The translations under genes and the position numbers were made by a program. The notes beneath the pieces were generated by a model. The model searched no databases, had not been told where the DNA came from, and worked only from the letters and a program-made list of their open reading frames with translations. DNA of 64,000 nt from Chryseobacterium sp. FH1. GTDB lineage: Bacteria > Bacteroidota > Bacteroidia > Flavobacteriales > Weeksellaceae. The first letter of the stretch is position 1. Each line of letters starts with the position of its first letter. Below are positions 33,733 through 42,854 of the stretch, piece after piece. The stretch spans positions 186,001 through 250,000 of the forward strand of contig NZ_JPLZ01000007.1 of assembly GCF_000735135.1 (NCBI RefSeq), read 5' to 3'.

Positions 33733-35289
33733 ATGAAGAAAGAACTGATAATTTCCAATGAGGAAGACGCTTCAAAGATCGCATTGTTGGAAGATGGACG
33801 CCTTTTTGAACTTCACGAGCAGAAAACCAAATCCGATTTTGTGGTTGGTGACCTATTTTTAGGGAAAATAAAAAAACTTGCCCCAAACCTGAATGCCGCC
33901 TTCGTGAGCATTGGGACAGACAAAGATGCGTTTCTGCATTACCAAGATCTGGGACCTCAATTTCTATCCTATCAGAAATTCCTGAAAAACACGATTTCCA
34001 AAAAACAACAAACGCCAAGTCTCAAAAATGCCGAGCACGCCAAAGACATCGACAAGATGGGAACGGTGGACAAAGTGTTGGCCGCAGGCGATGTTGTACT
34101 CCTTCAAATCACCAAAGAACCAATTTCTACCAAAGGACCGCGTATCTCTACACAAATCTCGCTTACGGGAAGATTTTTGGTCTTGATTCCTTTTGATAAT
34201 AAAATTTCCATCTCCAAAAAAGTAAGCGACGGCGCTGAAAAAGAACGTCTTAAAACTTTGATTGAAAGTATTCGTCCAGAAGGTTTTGGTGTCATCATCA
34301 GAACTGTGGCTGAAGGAAAGAAAGTGGCTGAACTTCATAACGATATGAATCAGCTGGTGAAAAAGTGGGAAACGACTTTTAAGAATATTCAGAAAAATAA
34401 AGTTCCTAGTAAGATCTTGAGTGAAGAGGACAAAGCATCTTCGATTCTAAGAGACAACTTCAACCAGGATTTCGTAAGCATTATTTGTGATGACGAAAAA
34501 ATGGTGGAAGATATGAAAGCTTACATCGAGGTCATTGCTCCCGAACGTAAGAATATTGTTCAGTTCTATGATTCTCATATTCCGCTTTTGGAATATTACA
34601 ATGTTGAAAAACAGTTGAAACAGAGTTTCGGAAAACACGTGAATATTCCTGCTTCCAAAGGTGCTTATCTCGTAATCGAGCACACAGAGGCACTTCACGT
34701 GGTGGATGTGAATTCTGGAAACAATATTTCATCCTCATCAACCAACAAAATGCATGCTTTGACAGTCAATAAAATGGCGGCCACAGAGATCGCAAGACAA
34801 CTTCGTCTTCGTGATATGGGCGGGATCATTGTAGTGGATTTTATTGATATGGTGGATGCGGAACACAGGAAAGAATTGTACGAACATTTCCGAGACGAAA
34901 TGAAGCGTGACAAGGCAAGACACAAGATTTTACCACCTTCCAAGTTTGGTCTGATCCAGATGACAAGACAGCGTGTCCGCGCAGAAAAAAGCATCGAGAC
35001 TAACGAAGAAAATCCGAACAAGGACGGCGAAATCATCGCCCCGATCGTGATCATCGAAAAGATGGAAGATTCCATCAGAACCATAATGGCGACAGAGAAA
35101 GGCAAGCTTTATCTGCACGTGCATCCGTTTGTGGAAGCTTATCTGACCAAAGGTCTGGCGAGCATCCAAAACAAATGGTTCATCAAATACAAAAAATGGG
35201 TAACTATCATTCCTAGAGATTCTTTCAAAATGTTGGAGTTCCATCTCTACAACGCTCAGAAAAAGGAATTGATCAGCTTTTCCAATTAA
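33733..35289 (+). CDS. rng: Ribonuclease G (RNase E/G family)
   Basis: RNase G is an endoribonuclease that matures the 16S rRNA 5' end and cleaves some mRNAs. The 518-residue protein has an S1-like RNA-binding domain (IKKLAPNLNAAFVSIGTDKD, FLHYQDLGPQ), the 5'-sensor region, and the DNase I-like catalytic domain with the two metal Asp segments LHVVDVNSGN and GGIIVVDFIDM. It lacks the long C-terminal scaffold of RNase E. It follows the HU and basic-peptide genes in the same direction and ends at a terminator. Confidence 0.95.
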   Translation: MKKELIISNEEDASKIALLEDGRLFELHEQKTKSDFVVGDLFLGKIKKLAPNLNAAFVSIGTDKDAFLHYQDLGPQFLSYQKFLKNTISKKQQTPSLKNAEHAKDIDKMGTVDKVLAAGDVVLLQITKEPISTKGPRISTQISLTGRFLVLIPFDNKISISKKVSDGAEKERLKTLIESIRPEGFGVIIRTVAEGKKVAELHNDMNQLVKKWETTFKNIQKNKVPSKILSEEDKASSILRDNFNQDFVSIICDDEKMVEDMKAYIEVIAPERKNIVQFYDSHIPLLEYYNVEKQLKQSFGKHVNIPASKGAYLVIEHTEALHVVDVNSGNNISSSSTNKMHALTVNKMAATEIARQLRLRDMGGIIVVDFIDMVDAEHRKELYEHFRDEMKRDKARHKILPPSKFGLIQMTRQRVRAEKSIETNEENPNKDGEIIAPIVIIEKMEDSIRTIMATEKGKLYLHVHPFVEAYLTKGLASIQNKWFIKYKKWVTIIPRDSFKMLEFHLYNAQKKELISFSN

Positions 35290-35296
35290 AAAACAA

Positions 35297-35325
35297 ATGT
35301 CGCTGTAAAAACAGCGACATTTTTT
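35297..35325 (+). terminator. Terminator between rng and the convergent lipase-like gene
   Basis: AATGTCGCTG and CAGCGACATT are a perfect 10-bp stem with a 6-nt A-rich loop followed by TTTTTTATGG. It can serve rng and, in the other direction, the gene ending at 35346. Confidence 0.85.
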
Positions 35326-35345
35326 ATGGATTATGAGATTGATTT

Positions 35346-38300
35346 TTATTTTATAATAACCTGATGGCTTTCTACTTTATCATCATAGATTATTTTTAAG
35401 GTATAAACACCTTGTAACAGACCGTTAACAGACATTGTTGCTTTGTTGTTATTTAATTTTACCGTTTTCTGTTTACTACCCAAACTGTTATACAATTCTA
35501 CCTGAATATCGTTTTTACTTGCAGGCGTATTGTATTGATTAACCAAAGCGATATTAATAAAATCATTGGCAGGATTTGGAGAAACTGTGAAAAATTCGGT
35601 GTTTACAATATCCGTTTTTCCTCCATAATTATTAAAGAAAATATATTTCCAAGCACCCCAGCCACAATTATTTTTTCCGCGTGCACGTACTTGTATTGAT
35701 GTGTCTTGTGCAAAAATAGTTACCAAGTTTCCTGTGAATTTTCTTCCGTTGCTACCTGGTGTACTGTTTACAAAAGTAGAATTACCTGTTACCATTTCCC
35801 ATTCATAATCTGTGTAAATATTTTGATTCGCTTCCATACCGATACCTTCTACTACTTGTTGAAAAGTTTGATTATAAGGATAATAACCATAATTGAAACA
35901 AACGGTATCATAAGGATTACCACAAGCGGCATTTGGAATTTTTACAAATGGAGTTCCAAGATAAATTGTTTTGGTAATTGTTTGTCCATTTTGAAAAGTA
36001 GCAGTTATTGTTGCAGAGCCATTATATATTGCTTTTACATTGACGGTATAATCTGTAAAACTTATAATTTGAAGATTAGAAGAAACTGTCCAAGTTGCTT
36101 TGCTTGGCATTGTACAATCATTAGGTAAGCTATAGGTTGCAGTTTGGTTAAGACATAGTTTATCTGCACCTTGGAAAGCATCGGTTTTTATAGGGAACCA
36201 AGGAGATTGAGGTTGCGCGTCTAATTCTTTCATAAGCCATTTTACACTTTCTTCTGTGAAAGAGGTGTGTTGTGTGTTTTCGGATGAACCATAATAGCTA
36301 TCAAAGGGAGTTAATTTATTACTTGAACATGCTAGATTAAAGTTAAGGGGATTTCCCCAATTTTGGTTTGGTTGTAAATGTCCAAGTGCCGAAAAAGTAG
36401 AAATAAAAGAATGATTAAATCTAAAATCTCGTAATTCAAAATAGCTACCTCCTATAAAATCAGAAATATTGCCTAATGGATTACCCCAGAAGCTCCCTCC
36501 TGTTGGTATTGGTGATGTTCCTAATACTGAATTTGCTATATCCTTTTGTGCTGGAAACCAACCGCCAGGAACTGTATCCATATTTCCTCTCGAATTTATG
36601 TTAGGTGCTATGGTTGTTCTGTCATCAAATCCTTTTTTAAATCTTGATACTCTTTGAGAACCAACGTTATATGAGGGCATAAAGTGGCTCTCTAAACTCG
36701 CAATATGGATGGTGAATGTAATTGATCCAATCGGTAAATTTATATTAACTCTCTGAAAGCCTCTTATGTTAAGAACTTTTTCACTATCAGTTCCAATTGT
36801 TTTTCCTGTCAATGAACCATTCGCCAATGCTATTTTCCTCAGATTAATAGGATAGCCTTTGGAGTTAGGTAATCCGTTTGCAAATTGATTATCATAAAAC
36901 TGTTGGTAAAAAGAATTTCCAGAATTGCTGTTAAAACCTTGGTATATTGTTCTCCCATTTAAATTATCATTGTTAACTTGATGATGATTAGGATTATCTC
37001 TATGAAATTCTATTAATTGTTGTCTTGCTGCAGGGGATCCAAGCTGTTTATCATAAAAATCAGCAGCTTCCACACTTTTCCCTGTTGTTGCTAGCAAATT
37101 AATTAATGCTTGGTCGCCTAATGGTATGTTGGCTCCTAGATGAGGGCTATCTACACTAATCCAAAGACGTGTATTATGATCAATACCTTGCTTTTCTAAA
37201 TAAGATAAAGCATATCTTGATGTTTGTCCACCCATACTTGGTCCTACAATAGCCAATTTTTCTGTGCTACCATTACTTCGTAGTTCTGAATTGAAATTTT
37301 TGATAAGCGTTGCTAATGTCAGTGCATTTCTTTCTATGTAATCTGCTCCACCATCCACCTCGCGGGAGTTTGCAGTGCCACAGGGAACGATATTATAAGG
37401 AGCTATATTACTCACGCAATATGTTGGATGGTTGACAATTGTTACATCGTAGCCTTTATCTCTAAGCTCTTTAATAAGATCTTGCCTAATAGTTTCACCA
37501 TTAATGTTTTTGATATAAGTCATCATATCTTGGATTGAAAAAGTTTCTCCAGGTTTATATCCGGGCATTTCACAACCAAAAATTTTGCGTTTATCCCCGG
37601 GGTCGAAACCATCCAGTATGATAATAGGTTTTCTGATCTTTCTATCTGTACCGCCGGTTCTGTATAATATACGATAATCAAACTTTCCTTTGAAAGAAAA
37701 AGGTTCATCATAACCTTTGAATTCTGTATCGGAAACGATGGAGAAATCATTGGCTAGTGATTCTCCATTGCATAAATTTGTTTTTGCGCTTGATTTTAGT
37801 GCCAAAACATCACTGATTTGGAAATTAGGTGGGGAATACGTAAAATAAAAACTTCCATATGTTGTAAGTGTTGTTTCATCCCAATAGACAATATCGAATT
37901 TTATTCTTTTTGTGCCAGATTCAGAATAATTAATAATAAAACTTGCCGGTTTAAACAATCCGTCTCCAGTAATCATTCTCGAGATACCATCTCCAAAATC
38001 TGCATGCAATGATTTGATTGTCTTTGATCCATTGAAAAAATTCAAATTACTTTTAAACTTAAAAGTAACTGATGTTCCTTTTGCTTCTTTTTTGAGTGGA
38101 GAAATTATGGTTGTAAACAGTTCTAAAAAAGCAGGCTTTCCATTGTTGTTTTTAACAAAAAGATTTGTTGATGTATTAAAGGAAAGTCCGCCATTGCTCT
38201 GACTCTCTTCGTCATAGTATAGCATATGGAAAGGCGTGTTTATAATTCCTATGTCAACAACATTATCTTTGTATTTATTGGCAATTGTTAATTGTCTTAA

Positions 38301-38582
38301 ACCAAGATAATCAATGAATTTTGTTTGATTACTACCGTAATTCAGATCGGTCAAAGACTGTTCAAAGAAAGGGGCATCTGCAGTATTAAAATCTGAAGAT
38401 TTATTAAAATCATAAAGCCTCGTAAAAATACTTGATCGCTGATATAATATACCACTTGTTACGGAGGATTTATCAATATTGACAAGCTTATCATCGAGCG
38501 TGGATGTTTCACTTGTTGGCAGTGTTTGTGTATATGAGCATACAAAAAGTAAACTCATACAGAAAATCATGATTTTTTTCAT
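35346..38582 (-). CDS. T9SS-exported alpha/beta hydrolase, putative lipase
   Basis: This 1078-residue protein has an N-terminal signal peptide (MKKIMIFCMSLLFVCSYTQ) and a T9SS type A C-terminal domain of about 80 residues starting at VSPNPANDFI and ending QGVYTLKIIYDDKVESHQVI. The central catalytic domain contains GPSMGGQ with the nucleophile Ser449, and preceding strands KPIIILDGFDPGD and YDVTIVNHPTYC. The GxSxG elbow and the DSPHLGANIPLG motif near residue 480 are typical of lipases and acylhydrolases acting on large substrates. The mid-region between 620 and 950 is unrecognised. It should be secreted by the T9SS, of which PorX (40738) is a regulator. Confidence 0.85.
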   Translation of the reverse strand: MKKIMIFCMSLLFVCSYTQTLPTSETSTLDDKLVNIDKSSVTSGILYQRSSIFTRLYDFNKSSDFNTADAPFFEQSLTDLNYGSNQTKFIDYLGLRQLTIANKYKDNVVDIGIINTPFHMLYYDEESQSNGGLSFNTSTNLFVKNNNGKPAFLELFTTIISPLKKEAKGTSVTFKFKSNLNFFNGSKTIKSLHADFGDGISRMITGDGLFKPASFIINYSESGTKRIKFDIVYWDETTLTTYGSFYFTYSPPNFQISDVLALKSSAKTNLCNGESLANDFSIVSDTEFKGYDEPFSFKGKFDYRILYRTGGTDRKIRKPIIILDGFDPGDKRKIFGCEMPGYKPGETFSIQDMMTYIKNINGETIRQDLIKELRDKGYDVTIVNHPTYCVSNIAPYNIVPCGTANSREVDGGADYIERNALTLATLIKNFNSELRSNGSTEKLAIVGPSMGGQTSRYALSYLEKQGIDHNTRLWISVDSPHLGANIPLGDQALINLLATTGKSVEAADFYDKQLGSPAARQQLIEFHRDNPNHHQVNNDNLNGRTIYQGFNSNSGNSFYQQFYDNQFANGLPNSKGYPINLRKIALANGSLTGKTIGTDSEKVLNIRGFQRVNINLPIGSITFTIHIASLESHFMPSYNVGSQRVSRFKKGFDDRTTIAPNINSRGNMDTVPGGWFPAQKDIANSVLGTSPIPTGGSFWGNPLGNISDFIGGSYFELRDFRFNHSFISTFSALGHLQPNQNWGNPLNFNLACSSNKLTPFDSYYGSSENTQHTSFTEESVKWLMKELDAQPQSPWFPIKTDAFQGADKLCLNQTATYSLPNDCTMPSKATWTVSSNLQIISFTDYTVNVKAIYNGSATITATFQNGQTITKTIYLGTPFVKIPNAACGNPYDTVCFNYGYYPYNQTFQQVVEGIGMEANQNIYTDYEWEMVTGNSTFVNSTPGSNGRKFTGNLVTIFAQDTSIQVRARGKNNCGWGAWKYIFFNNYGGKTDIVNTEFFTVSPNPANDFINIALVNQYNTPASKNDIQVELYNSLGSKQKTVKLNNNKATMSVNGLLQGVYTLKIIYDDKVESHQVIIK

Positions 38583-38638
38583 AATTTTGAGGTGTTTAAA
38601 TGGTTAATGAAAATGTTTTACGTTAATTGTTTATTTTG

Positions 38639-38662
38639 AGAGGAGAATTGCAGTTCTCCTCT
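38639..38662 (-). terminator. Terminator after the DUF6252-type lipoprotein gene
   Basis: AGAGGAGAA and TTCTCCTCT arms with a 6-nt loop lie just beyond the stop at 38668. The hairpin is upstream of the lipase-like gene and separates the two units. Confidence 0.7.
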
Positions 38663-38667
38663 TTTTC

Positions 38668-39273
38668 TTAAGGGAAATTATGGCTACTAATTGTAGATGT
38701 ATTGATGTCAAATCTACCATTTGTTATTTCAATTTCCTCTTTTCCATCAGCTGTTCGAAGTTTTCCCGAAAATGTTCCGGAGACAATTGCTTGTCCTCCG
38801 TATTTTGTAATAGTTGTGTTCCCAGAGTTTTCATAAGATGTGTACCATTTCCAAGTATTGGTATTATAATCAAAAGCTCTTACATAAAGATAATTCTGCA
38901 TCAGTCCATCAATATCATTATTAAAATTAGACTCTTTCCAGAAATACTCTCCTACACCTTTTGTAGGCAGGTCTTGCAAATGGAAATACATATAATTTAA
39001 TGGTTTACCATCACGTAGATTTGCAACTCGCATTTCTCGATATTCATATGTGCTTGATGAACTTCCCCACCAACTCAAAGCTTTAGCATTACCCATCACG
39101 TCACCTATGCCGTCTCTCGGATAAAACAATTTTCCATTTACCATACAACCTAAAGTATTGGCTCCGTTTTGTGTTTCGGGAGGCAGTTTAGGTGTATTGT
39201 CTTCTGTTTCATTATCTCTGTTGCAACTTATCATAATAAGCAGAGAAAAAAGTAAAAGAATTATTTTTTTCAT
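38668..39273 (-). CDS. Lipoprotein, DUF6252-like
   Basis: This 201-residue lipoprotein has the signal MKKIILLLFSLLIMISC and the conserved start of its mature domain, LPPETQNGANTLGCMVNGKL, which I associate with the DUF6252 family of Bacteroidota lipoproteins. The remainder is beta-rich (ITKYGGQAIVSGTFSGKLRT and EEIEITNGRFDI). Function unknown. It is read leftward toward the lipase-like gene. Confidence 0.78.
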   Translation of the reverse strand: MKKIILLLFSLLIMISCNRDNETEDNTPKLPPETQNGANTLGCMVNGKLFYPRDGIGDVMGNAKALSWWGSSSSTYEYREMRVANLRDGKPLNYMYFHLQDLPTKGVGEYFWKESNFNNDIDGLMQNYLYVRAFDYNTNTWKWYTSYENSGNTTITKYGGQAIVSGTFSGKLRTADGKEEIEITNGRFDINTSTISSHNFP

Positions 39274-39356
39274 AATGTTTGATTTTTGTTAAAGGTATAT
39301 TGTATGAATGAGCTATGCATTGATATGAATCAAAAAAGGATTTATTGTTATGAGAT

Positions 39357-39725
39357 TTAAGGGGGTGACTGCATTACGCCAAAACCTCCCATTCGCATAT
39401 CAGAAATTGCAACAATAACCGCTATAGTCAATCCAGCGAGTGAACCTCCAACCGATAATCCAATGGTTTTGCCTCACGAGAATCTTCTTTTTTCAGACTT
39501 GGTTATTTCATTTATTGGAAATGCTATTTTTTGATTTTTATATAAGCCAATTAATGTGTCATTCTTCACTTCAATAGCATTCATTTTAGTTTTTATGCCA
39601 TTTCTATTGGTGATCTTGTATTTCTTTCCTCCTTCAAAAGAAGTAGTGTTTCTGGTGTTTGTGTAGGAATAACAACTAATGTTTGTCAATCCTATTAACA
39701 CGACTAATAAAAAGTATCGTTGCAT
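39357..39725 (-). pseudogene. Small lipoprotein gene with in-frame stop
   Basis: From ATG 39725 the frame gives a lipoprotein signal MQRYFLLVVLIGLTNISC and an 83-residue product ending EKRRFS, then TGA at 39474-39476. The frame stays open in phase to TAA at 39357, encoding GKTIGLSVGGSLAGLTIAVI and VAISDMRMGGFGVMQSPP. The continuation is a Gly-rich hydrophobic segment that fits as the C-terminal membrane part of such envelope proteins. The total of 369 nt is a multiple of three. I read TGA as a point mutation (for example from CGA) breaking a 122-residue gene; a short protein ending at the TGA is the alternative. Confidence 0.65.
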
Positions 39726-39788
39726 CTTAATTATTTTTGGATAAAACTAACGACACCATCTGAAATAAAAATTGATACAAATCAAAAA

Positions 39789-39814
39789 GCGCAAAAACCA
39801 ATAGATTTTTGCGC
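39789..39814 (-). terminator. Terminator after the Crp/Fnr gene
   Basis: GCGCAAAAA and TTTTTGCGC arms with an 8-nt loop, 6 bp beyond the stop codon at 39821. Confidence 0.75.
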
Positions 39815-39820
39815 CCGACA

Positions 39821-40396
39821 TTATTTTTTAGACTTGATTCGGCTGAGCGTTTCGGGACTCATTCCCATATACTCTGCCATATCTTTGTTGGAAATTTTGA
39901 AAAATAGCTTTGGGAAAACTTTCGTCAGTGTATTATAGCGTTCTCTGGAGTCCATCAGCATTACAGATTCCAGTCGCCATGTTGTGAAAGTTAGATAGTC
40001 TTCTAGAATCTTGATGTAAATTTCTTTATAGACAGGAAACTTTTCTATTAGCAATTTAAAGTTCCGAAAATTGATGTAAATCAATTTGGTTTCTTCCAGA
40101 GCTTTGATGTTTTCGGAAGATGGTGTTTGATTAATAAAGCTTGAGATGGAAGAGCAGAAGTTGTTTTCTATTGCAATTCCATTGATGGCTTCTTTTCCCA
40201 GCTCATTTATGAAATACGTTTTCAGAATTCCTTTTTCAATGAAAAAAATGTGATTGCATATTTCACCTTTTTTAAGAACTATATCATTTTCATTATATGT
40301 TTTCTCTTCAAAGACTTGATTAAGGAAAATAATTTCATCCTCACAAAGTGTTTTTCGTTTTCGGAAATAATTAATGATTGGAGATTGTGCTGTCAT
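39821..40396 (-). CDS. Crp/Fnr family transcriptional regulator
   Basis: The 191-residue protein has an N-terminal cyclic-nucleotide-type beta-roll (ENDIVLKKGEICNHIFFIEK and GILKTYFINELGKEAINGI) and a C-terminal helix-turn-helix, SNKDMAEYMGMSPETLSRIK. It lacks the Fnr N-terminal Cys cluster, so oxygen sensing through Fe-S is unlikely. The effector is unknown. It is transcribed leftward, divergent from porX, across a 341-bp region. Confidence 0.88.
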   Translation of the reverse strand: MTAQSPIINYFRKRKTLCEDEIIFLNQVFEEKTYNENDIVLKKGEICNHIFFIEKGILKTYFINELGKEAINGIAIENNFCSSISSFINQTPSSENIKALEETKLIYINFRNFKLLIEKFPVYKEIYIKILEDYLTFTTWRLESVMLMDSRERYNTLTKVFPKLFFKISNKDMAEYMGMSPETLSRIKSKK

Positions 40397-40737
40397 TTGA
40401 ATTTTTGTTTTTATGTTCCTAAAATAATATATTTTTTTTAATCATTCCACCATGTTGATAATATAATATTTAATTAAGATGTTTTAAAGTTTATTGTGAT
40501 TTTTAATGAACATTTTTCTTGAAATAAACTACTTTAGTTTTAATATATCTGATAATCTTTGGACGAACGAAGAACGAACATAGGATATAGAAAGGACGAA
40601 CAAACCCAAGTGAAAAATTTATACTTTTTAAAATTAAAATTCCCTTTAACTAATATTTAACGCCAGTCCTCTGTTATTTAAATATAATTGTGATATTTTG
40701 GTCATAATTTTGATGCTTTAAACTTAAATAAAAATAT
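40397..40737. other. Intergenic region with three phased ACGAAC boxes
   Basis: This 341-bp AT-rich stretch lies between divergent genes. It has no ORF worth calling. Three ACGAAC boxes occur at 40563, 40574 and 40596, that is 11 and 22 bp apart, about one and two DNA turns. A TAATTTTG -7-like box lies at 40705-40712, 26 bp before porX. The boxes may bind a regulator. Confidence 0.6.
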
Positions 40738-42282
40738 ATGTCAGGAAAAATTTTATGGATCGATGATGAAGTAGATCTTCTCAAACCTCATATCGTCTTT
40801 TTGGAAAACAAAGGTTACAACGTAACACCCGTGAATAACGTGAATGAGGCTTTGGATTTGATAGAAAAAGAAAGATTCGTTTTGACACTTCTTGATGAAA
40901 ATATGCCAGGAATTTCCGGATTGGAAGCAATCCCGATGATCAAGGAAAAAGATAATGCGATCAAGATCGTAATGGTCACCAAAAGTGAGGAAGAGCATAT
41001 AATGGAGCAAGCGATCGGGTCACAGATAGAGGATTATATCTTGAAACCGGTGAATCCTAATCAAGTGCTTTTGTCACTCAAAAAAATCCTTCAAAGTGAA
41101 TCATTGGTTGAGCAAAAAACAATCGTTGATTATCAGCAGGAATTCCGAAACTTGAGTATGGAATTGTCTTACTTGAGAACCTATCAAGATTGGGCAGAAT
41201 ATTATAAAAAGATTTTGAATTGGGAAGTAAAATTCGATAGAGTTTCCGATAACGAGTTCGGTGATTTGCTTCAAAATCAAAAAGAAGAAGCCAACATCCA
41301 GTTCTCAAAATTCATAGAAAATAACTACGAAGATTGGCTTCACGGCAACGATAAACCGATGATGAGCCACACACTTTTCAAAGACAAAGTGAAACCAGAA
41401 GTAGAGAACGACAAAGTCCTTCTCTTGATGGTCGATAACTTGAGATATGACCAGTGGAAAGTGATAGAACCATTATTCACCAAGTTCTACAACAAAACTT
41501 CCGAAGATTATTATTTCAGCATATTGCCAACAGCAACGCAATACGCTCGTAACTCATTCTTCGCAGGATTGATGCCATCAGAAATCGAGAAAAGATTCCC
41601 AAACAATTGGTTCAATGACAACGAGGAAGGCAACAAAAACGAATTCGAAAGAGACTTCCTGGAAGACCAAATGAAACGTTTGGGACTATCCAGCAAATCG
41701 ATGAAATACCTGAAAATCCTAAACTCAGACTTCGAAAGAAAGATTTTAGAGGATTTCAACCAGCACAAGAACAATGATCTGTTAGTGATTGTTTACAACT
41801 TCATCGATATTTTGTCCCACGCAAAAACCGATAACAATATTGTAAATCAATTAATTAGAGACGATAAAACCTTCAGATCGCTCACCTACAACTGGTTCGA
41901 GAACTCATCATTACTGAAAATCATCAAGTTGGCCGCAGAAAGTGGATTCAAATTGGTGATCACGACTGATCACGGCACAATTTATGTTAAAAAACCTAGT
42001 AAGGTAGTTGGCGACAGAGAAACCTCCACCAACATCAGATACAAAACCGGACGAAGTTTAACCTACGAGGACAAAGATGTTTGGGCGGTGAACGACCCAG
42101 GTAAACTCTTTCTACCAAAGGGAAATCTAAGTTCAAAATATATTTTTGCGAAGAATAATATATTCCTAGCATACCCAAAAAATTATAATCACTTTGTGAA
42201 TTATTACAAAGAAACTTATCAGCACGGTGGGATTTCCCTCGAGGAGGTCATCATCCCGATAAGCATATTAGAACCCAAATAG
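40738..42282 (+). CDS. porX: PorX, T9SS response regulator with PglZ domain
   Basis: PorX regulates type IX secretion genes with the kinase PorY and a sigma factor. The 514-residue protein has an N-terminal receiver (residues 1-120) with the acidic pocket Asp9/Asp10, phospho-acceptor Asp53 (LLDENMPG), Thr/Ser near 80 and Lys in DYILKPVNPN, then a helical linker, then a PglZ phosphatase-like domain beginning about residue 200 with MVDNLRYDQW and TTDHGTIYVKKPSKV. It lies opposite the Crp/Fnr gene. Two predicted T9SS cargo genes (35346 and 45515) are nearby. Confidence 0.95.
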   Translation: MSGKILWIDDEVDLLKPHIVFLENKGYNVTPVNNVNEALDLIEKERFVLTLLDENMPGISGLEAIPMIKEKDNAIKIVMVTKSEEEHIMEQAIGSQIEDYILKPVNPNQVLLSLKKILQSESLVEQKTIVDYQQEFRNLSMELSYLRTYQDWAEYYKKILNWEVKFDRVSDNEFGDLLQNQKEEANIQFSKFIENNYEDWLHGNDKPMMSHTLFKDKVKPEVENDKVLLLMVDNLRYDQWKVIEPLFTKFYNKTSEDYYFSILPTATQYARNSFFAGLMPSEIEKRFPNNWFNDNEEGNKNEFERDFLEDQMKRLGLSSKSMKYLKILNSDFERKILEDFNQHKNNDLLVIVYNFIDILSHAKTDNNIVNQLIRDDKTFRSLTYNWFENSSLLKIIKLAAESGFKLVITTDHGTIYVKKPSKVVGDRETSTNIRYKTGRSLTYEDKDVWAVNDPGKLFLPKGNLSSKYIFAKNNIFLAYPKNYNHFVNYYKETYQHGGISLEEVIIPISILEPK

Positions 42283-42316
42283 TTTTTTCATAGTTTATTT
42301 GATTTGGGTTTACCGG

Positions 42317-42344
42317 GGCGGAAGAAGCGAATGCTTTTTCCGCC
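42317..42344 (+). terminator. Terminator after porX
   Basis: GGCGGAA and TTCCGCC arms with inner AAGC/GCTT pairing, followed by TTTTTCTTTTT. Confidence 0.82.
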
Positions 42345-42410
42345 TTTTTCTTTTTAGGAGCAAGACGATTGGTACTTCTTATAACGCTTCCAACCCGCTA
42401 TCCACTATAT

Positions 42411-42469
42411 CTTTTTTGCTTTCAGAACGTTTTGTCATCCAAACAAAATTTCCCCAAAAAGCAAAAAAG
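42411..42469. repeat. Inverted repeat, REP-like element beside the toxin-antitoxin module
   Basis: CTTTTTTGCTTT (42411-42422) and AAAGCAAAAAAG (42458-42469) are perfect 12-bp inverted repeats around a 35-nt centre. The element continues into GGATGCCGTTCCTATCGGGG. From memory, similar sequences recur between genes in Chryseobacterium. Confidence 0.7.
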
Positions 42470-42500
42470 GATGCCGTTCCTATCGGGGCTATGTTGAGGT

Positions 42501-42541
42501 TTGGTATTTCTTTTGACGATTCCATTCAGAATTCCGAACTT
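42501..42541. repeat. 41-bp direct repeat, left copy
   Basis: The 41 bases starting TTGGTATTTCTTTTGACG and ending CAGAATTCCGAACTT are identical to 43266-43306. This left copy ends two bases inside the antitoxin stop codon. Confidence 0.95.
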
Positions 42542-42854
42542 ATTTTCCAATGCTAATATTCAAATTCGGCAATTCTACTTGTAGTTTAACATTAGCTTTC
42601 AAAGCAGAAAAAACTTTCATCAAAGTATCCATTGTGGCATTACTTGCATTGCTTTCAAGTCTTGAGATTTGAGCTTTTTGTACGCCAATCAGTTTTCCCA
42701 ATTGTTCCTGAGTCAGATTTCTTTCTTTTCTCGTTTCCTTTATCGCTTTGCCAATTAAATCCATTTGAAGTTCATATTCGAAAATATCACGCTCTGGCGT
42801 TCCAACTTTTCCGATGAGTTTATCTTGGATTTCGTCCAATGTGAATGTTTTCAT
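42540..42854 (-). CDS. XRE-family antitoxin, HigA type
   Basis: The 104-residue protein has an Xre-type helix-turn-helix, RNLTQEQLGKLIGVQKAQIS followed by RLESNASNATMDTLMKVFSA, in the middle. HigA-type antitoxins bind and neutralise the cognate toxin and repress the operon. It lies after the toxin gene with a 4-bp overlap (ATGA), the reverse gene order seen in higBA modules. The stop codon overlaps the left 41-bp repeat. Confidence 0.9.
   Translation of the reverse strand: MKTFTLDEIQDKLIGKVGTPERDIFEYELQMDLIGKAIKETRKERNLTQEQLGKLIGVQKAQISRLESNASNATMDTLMKVFSALKANVKLQVELPNLNISIGK

Noticed and set aside
39474-39476. The TGA at the end of the short lipoprotein as a selenocysteine codon
   Set aside because: No hairpin of selenocysteine-insertion type follows, and nothing in the window suggests selenoprotein synthesis; a point mutation is simpler.
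42299-42556. An 85-codon open frame after porX
   Set aside because: It runs through the porX terminator, a REP-like inverted repeat and the 41-bp repeat; its translation shows no domain.
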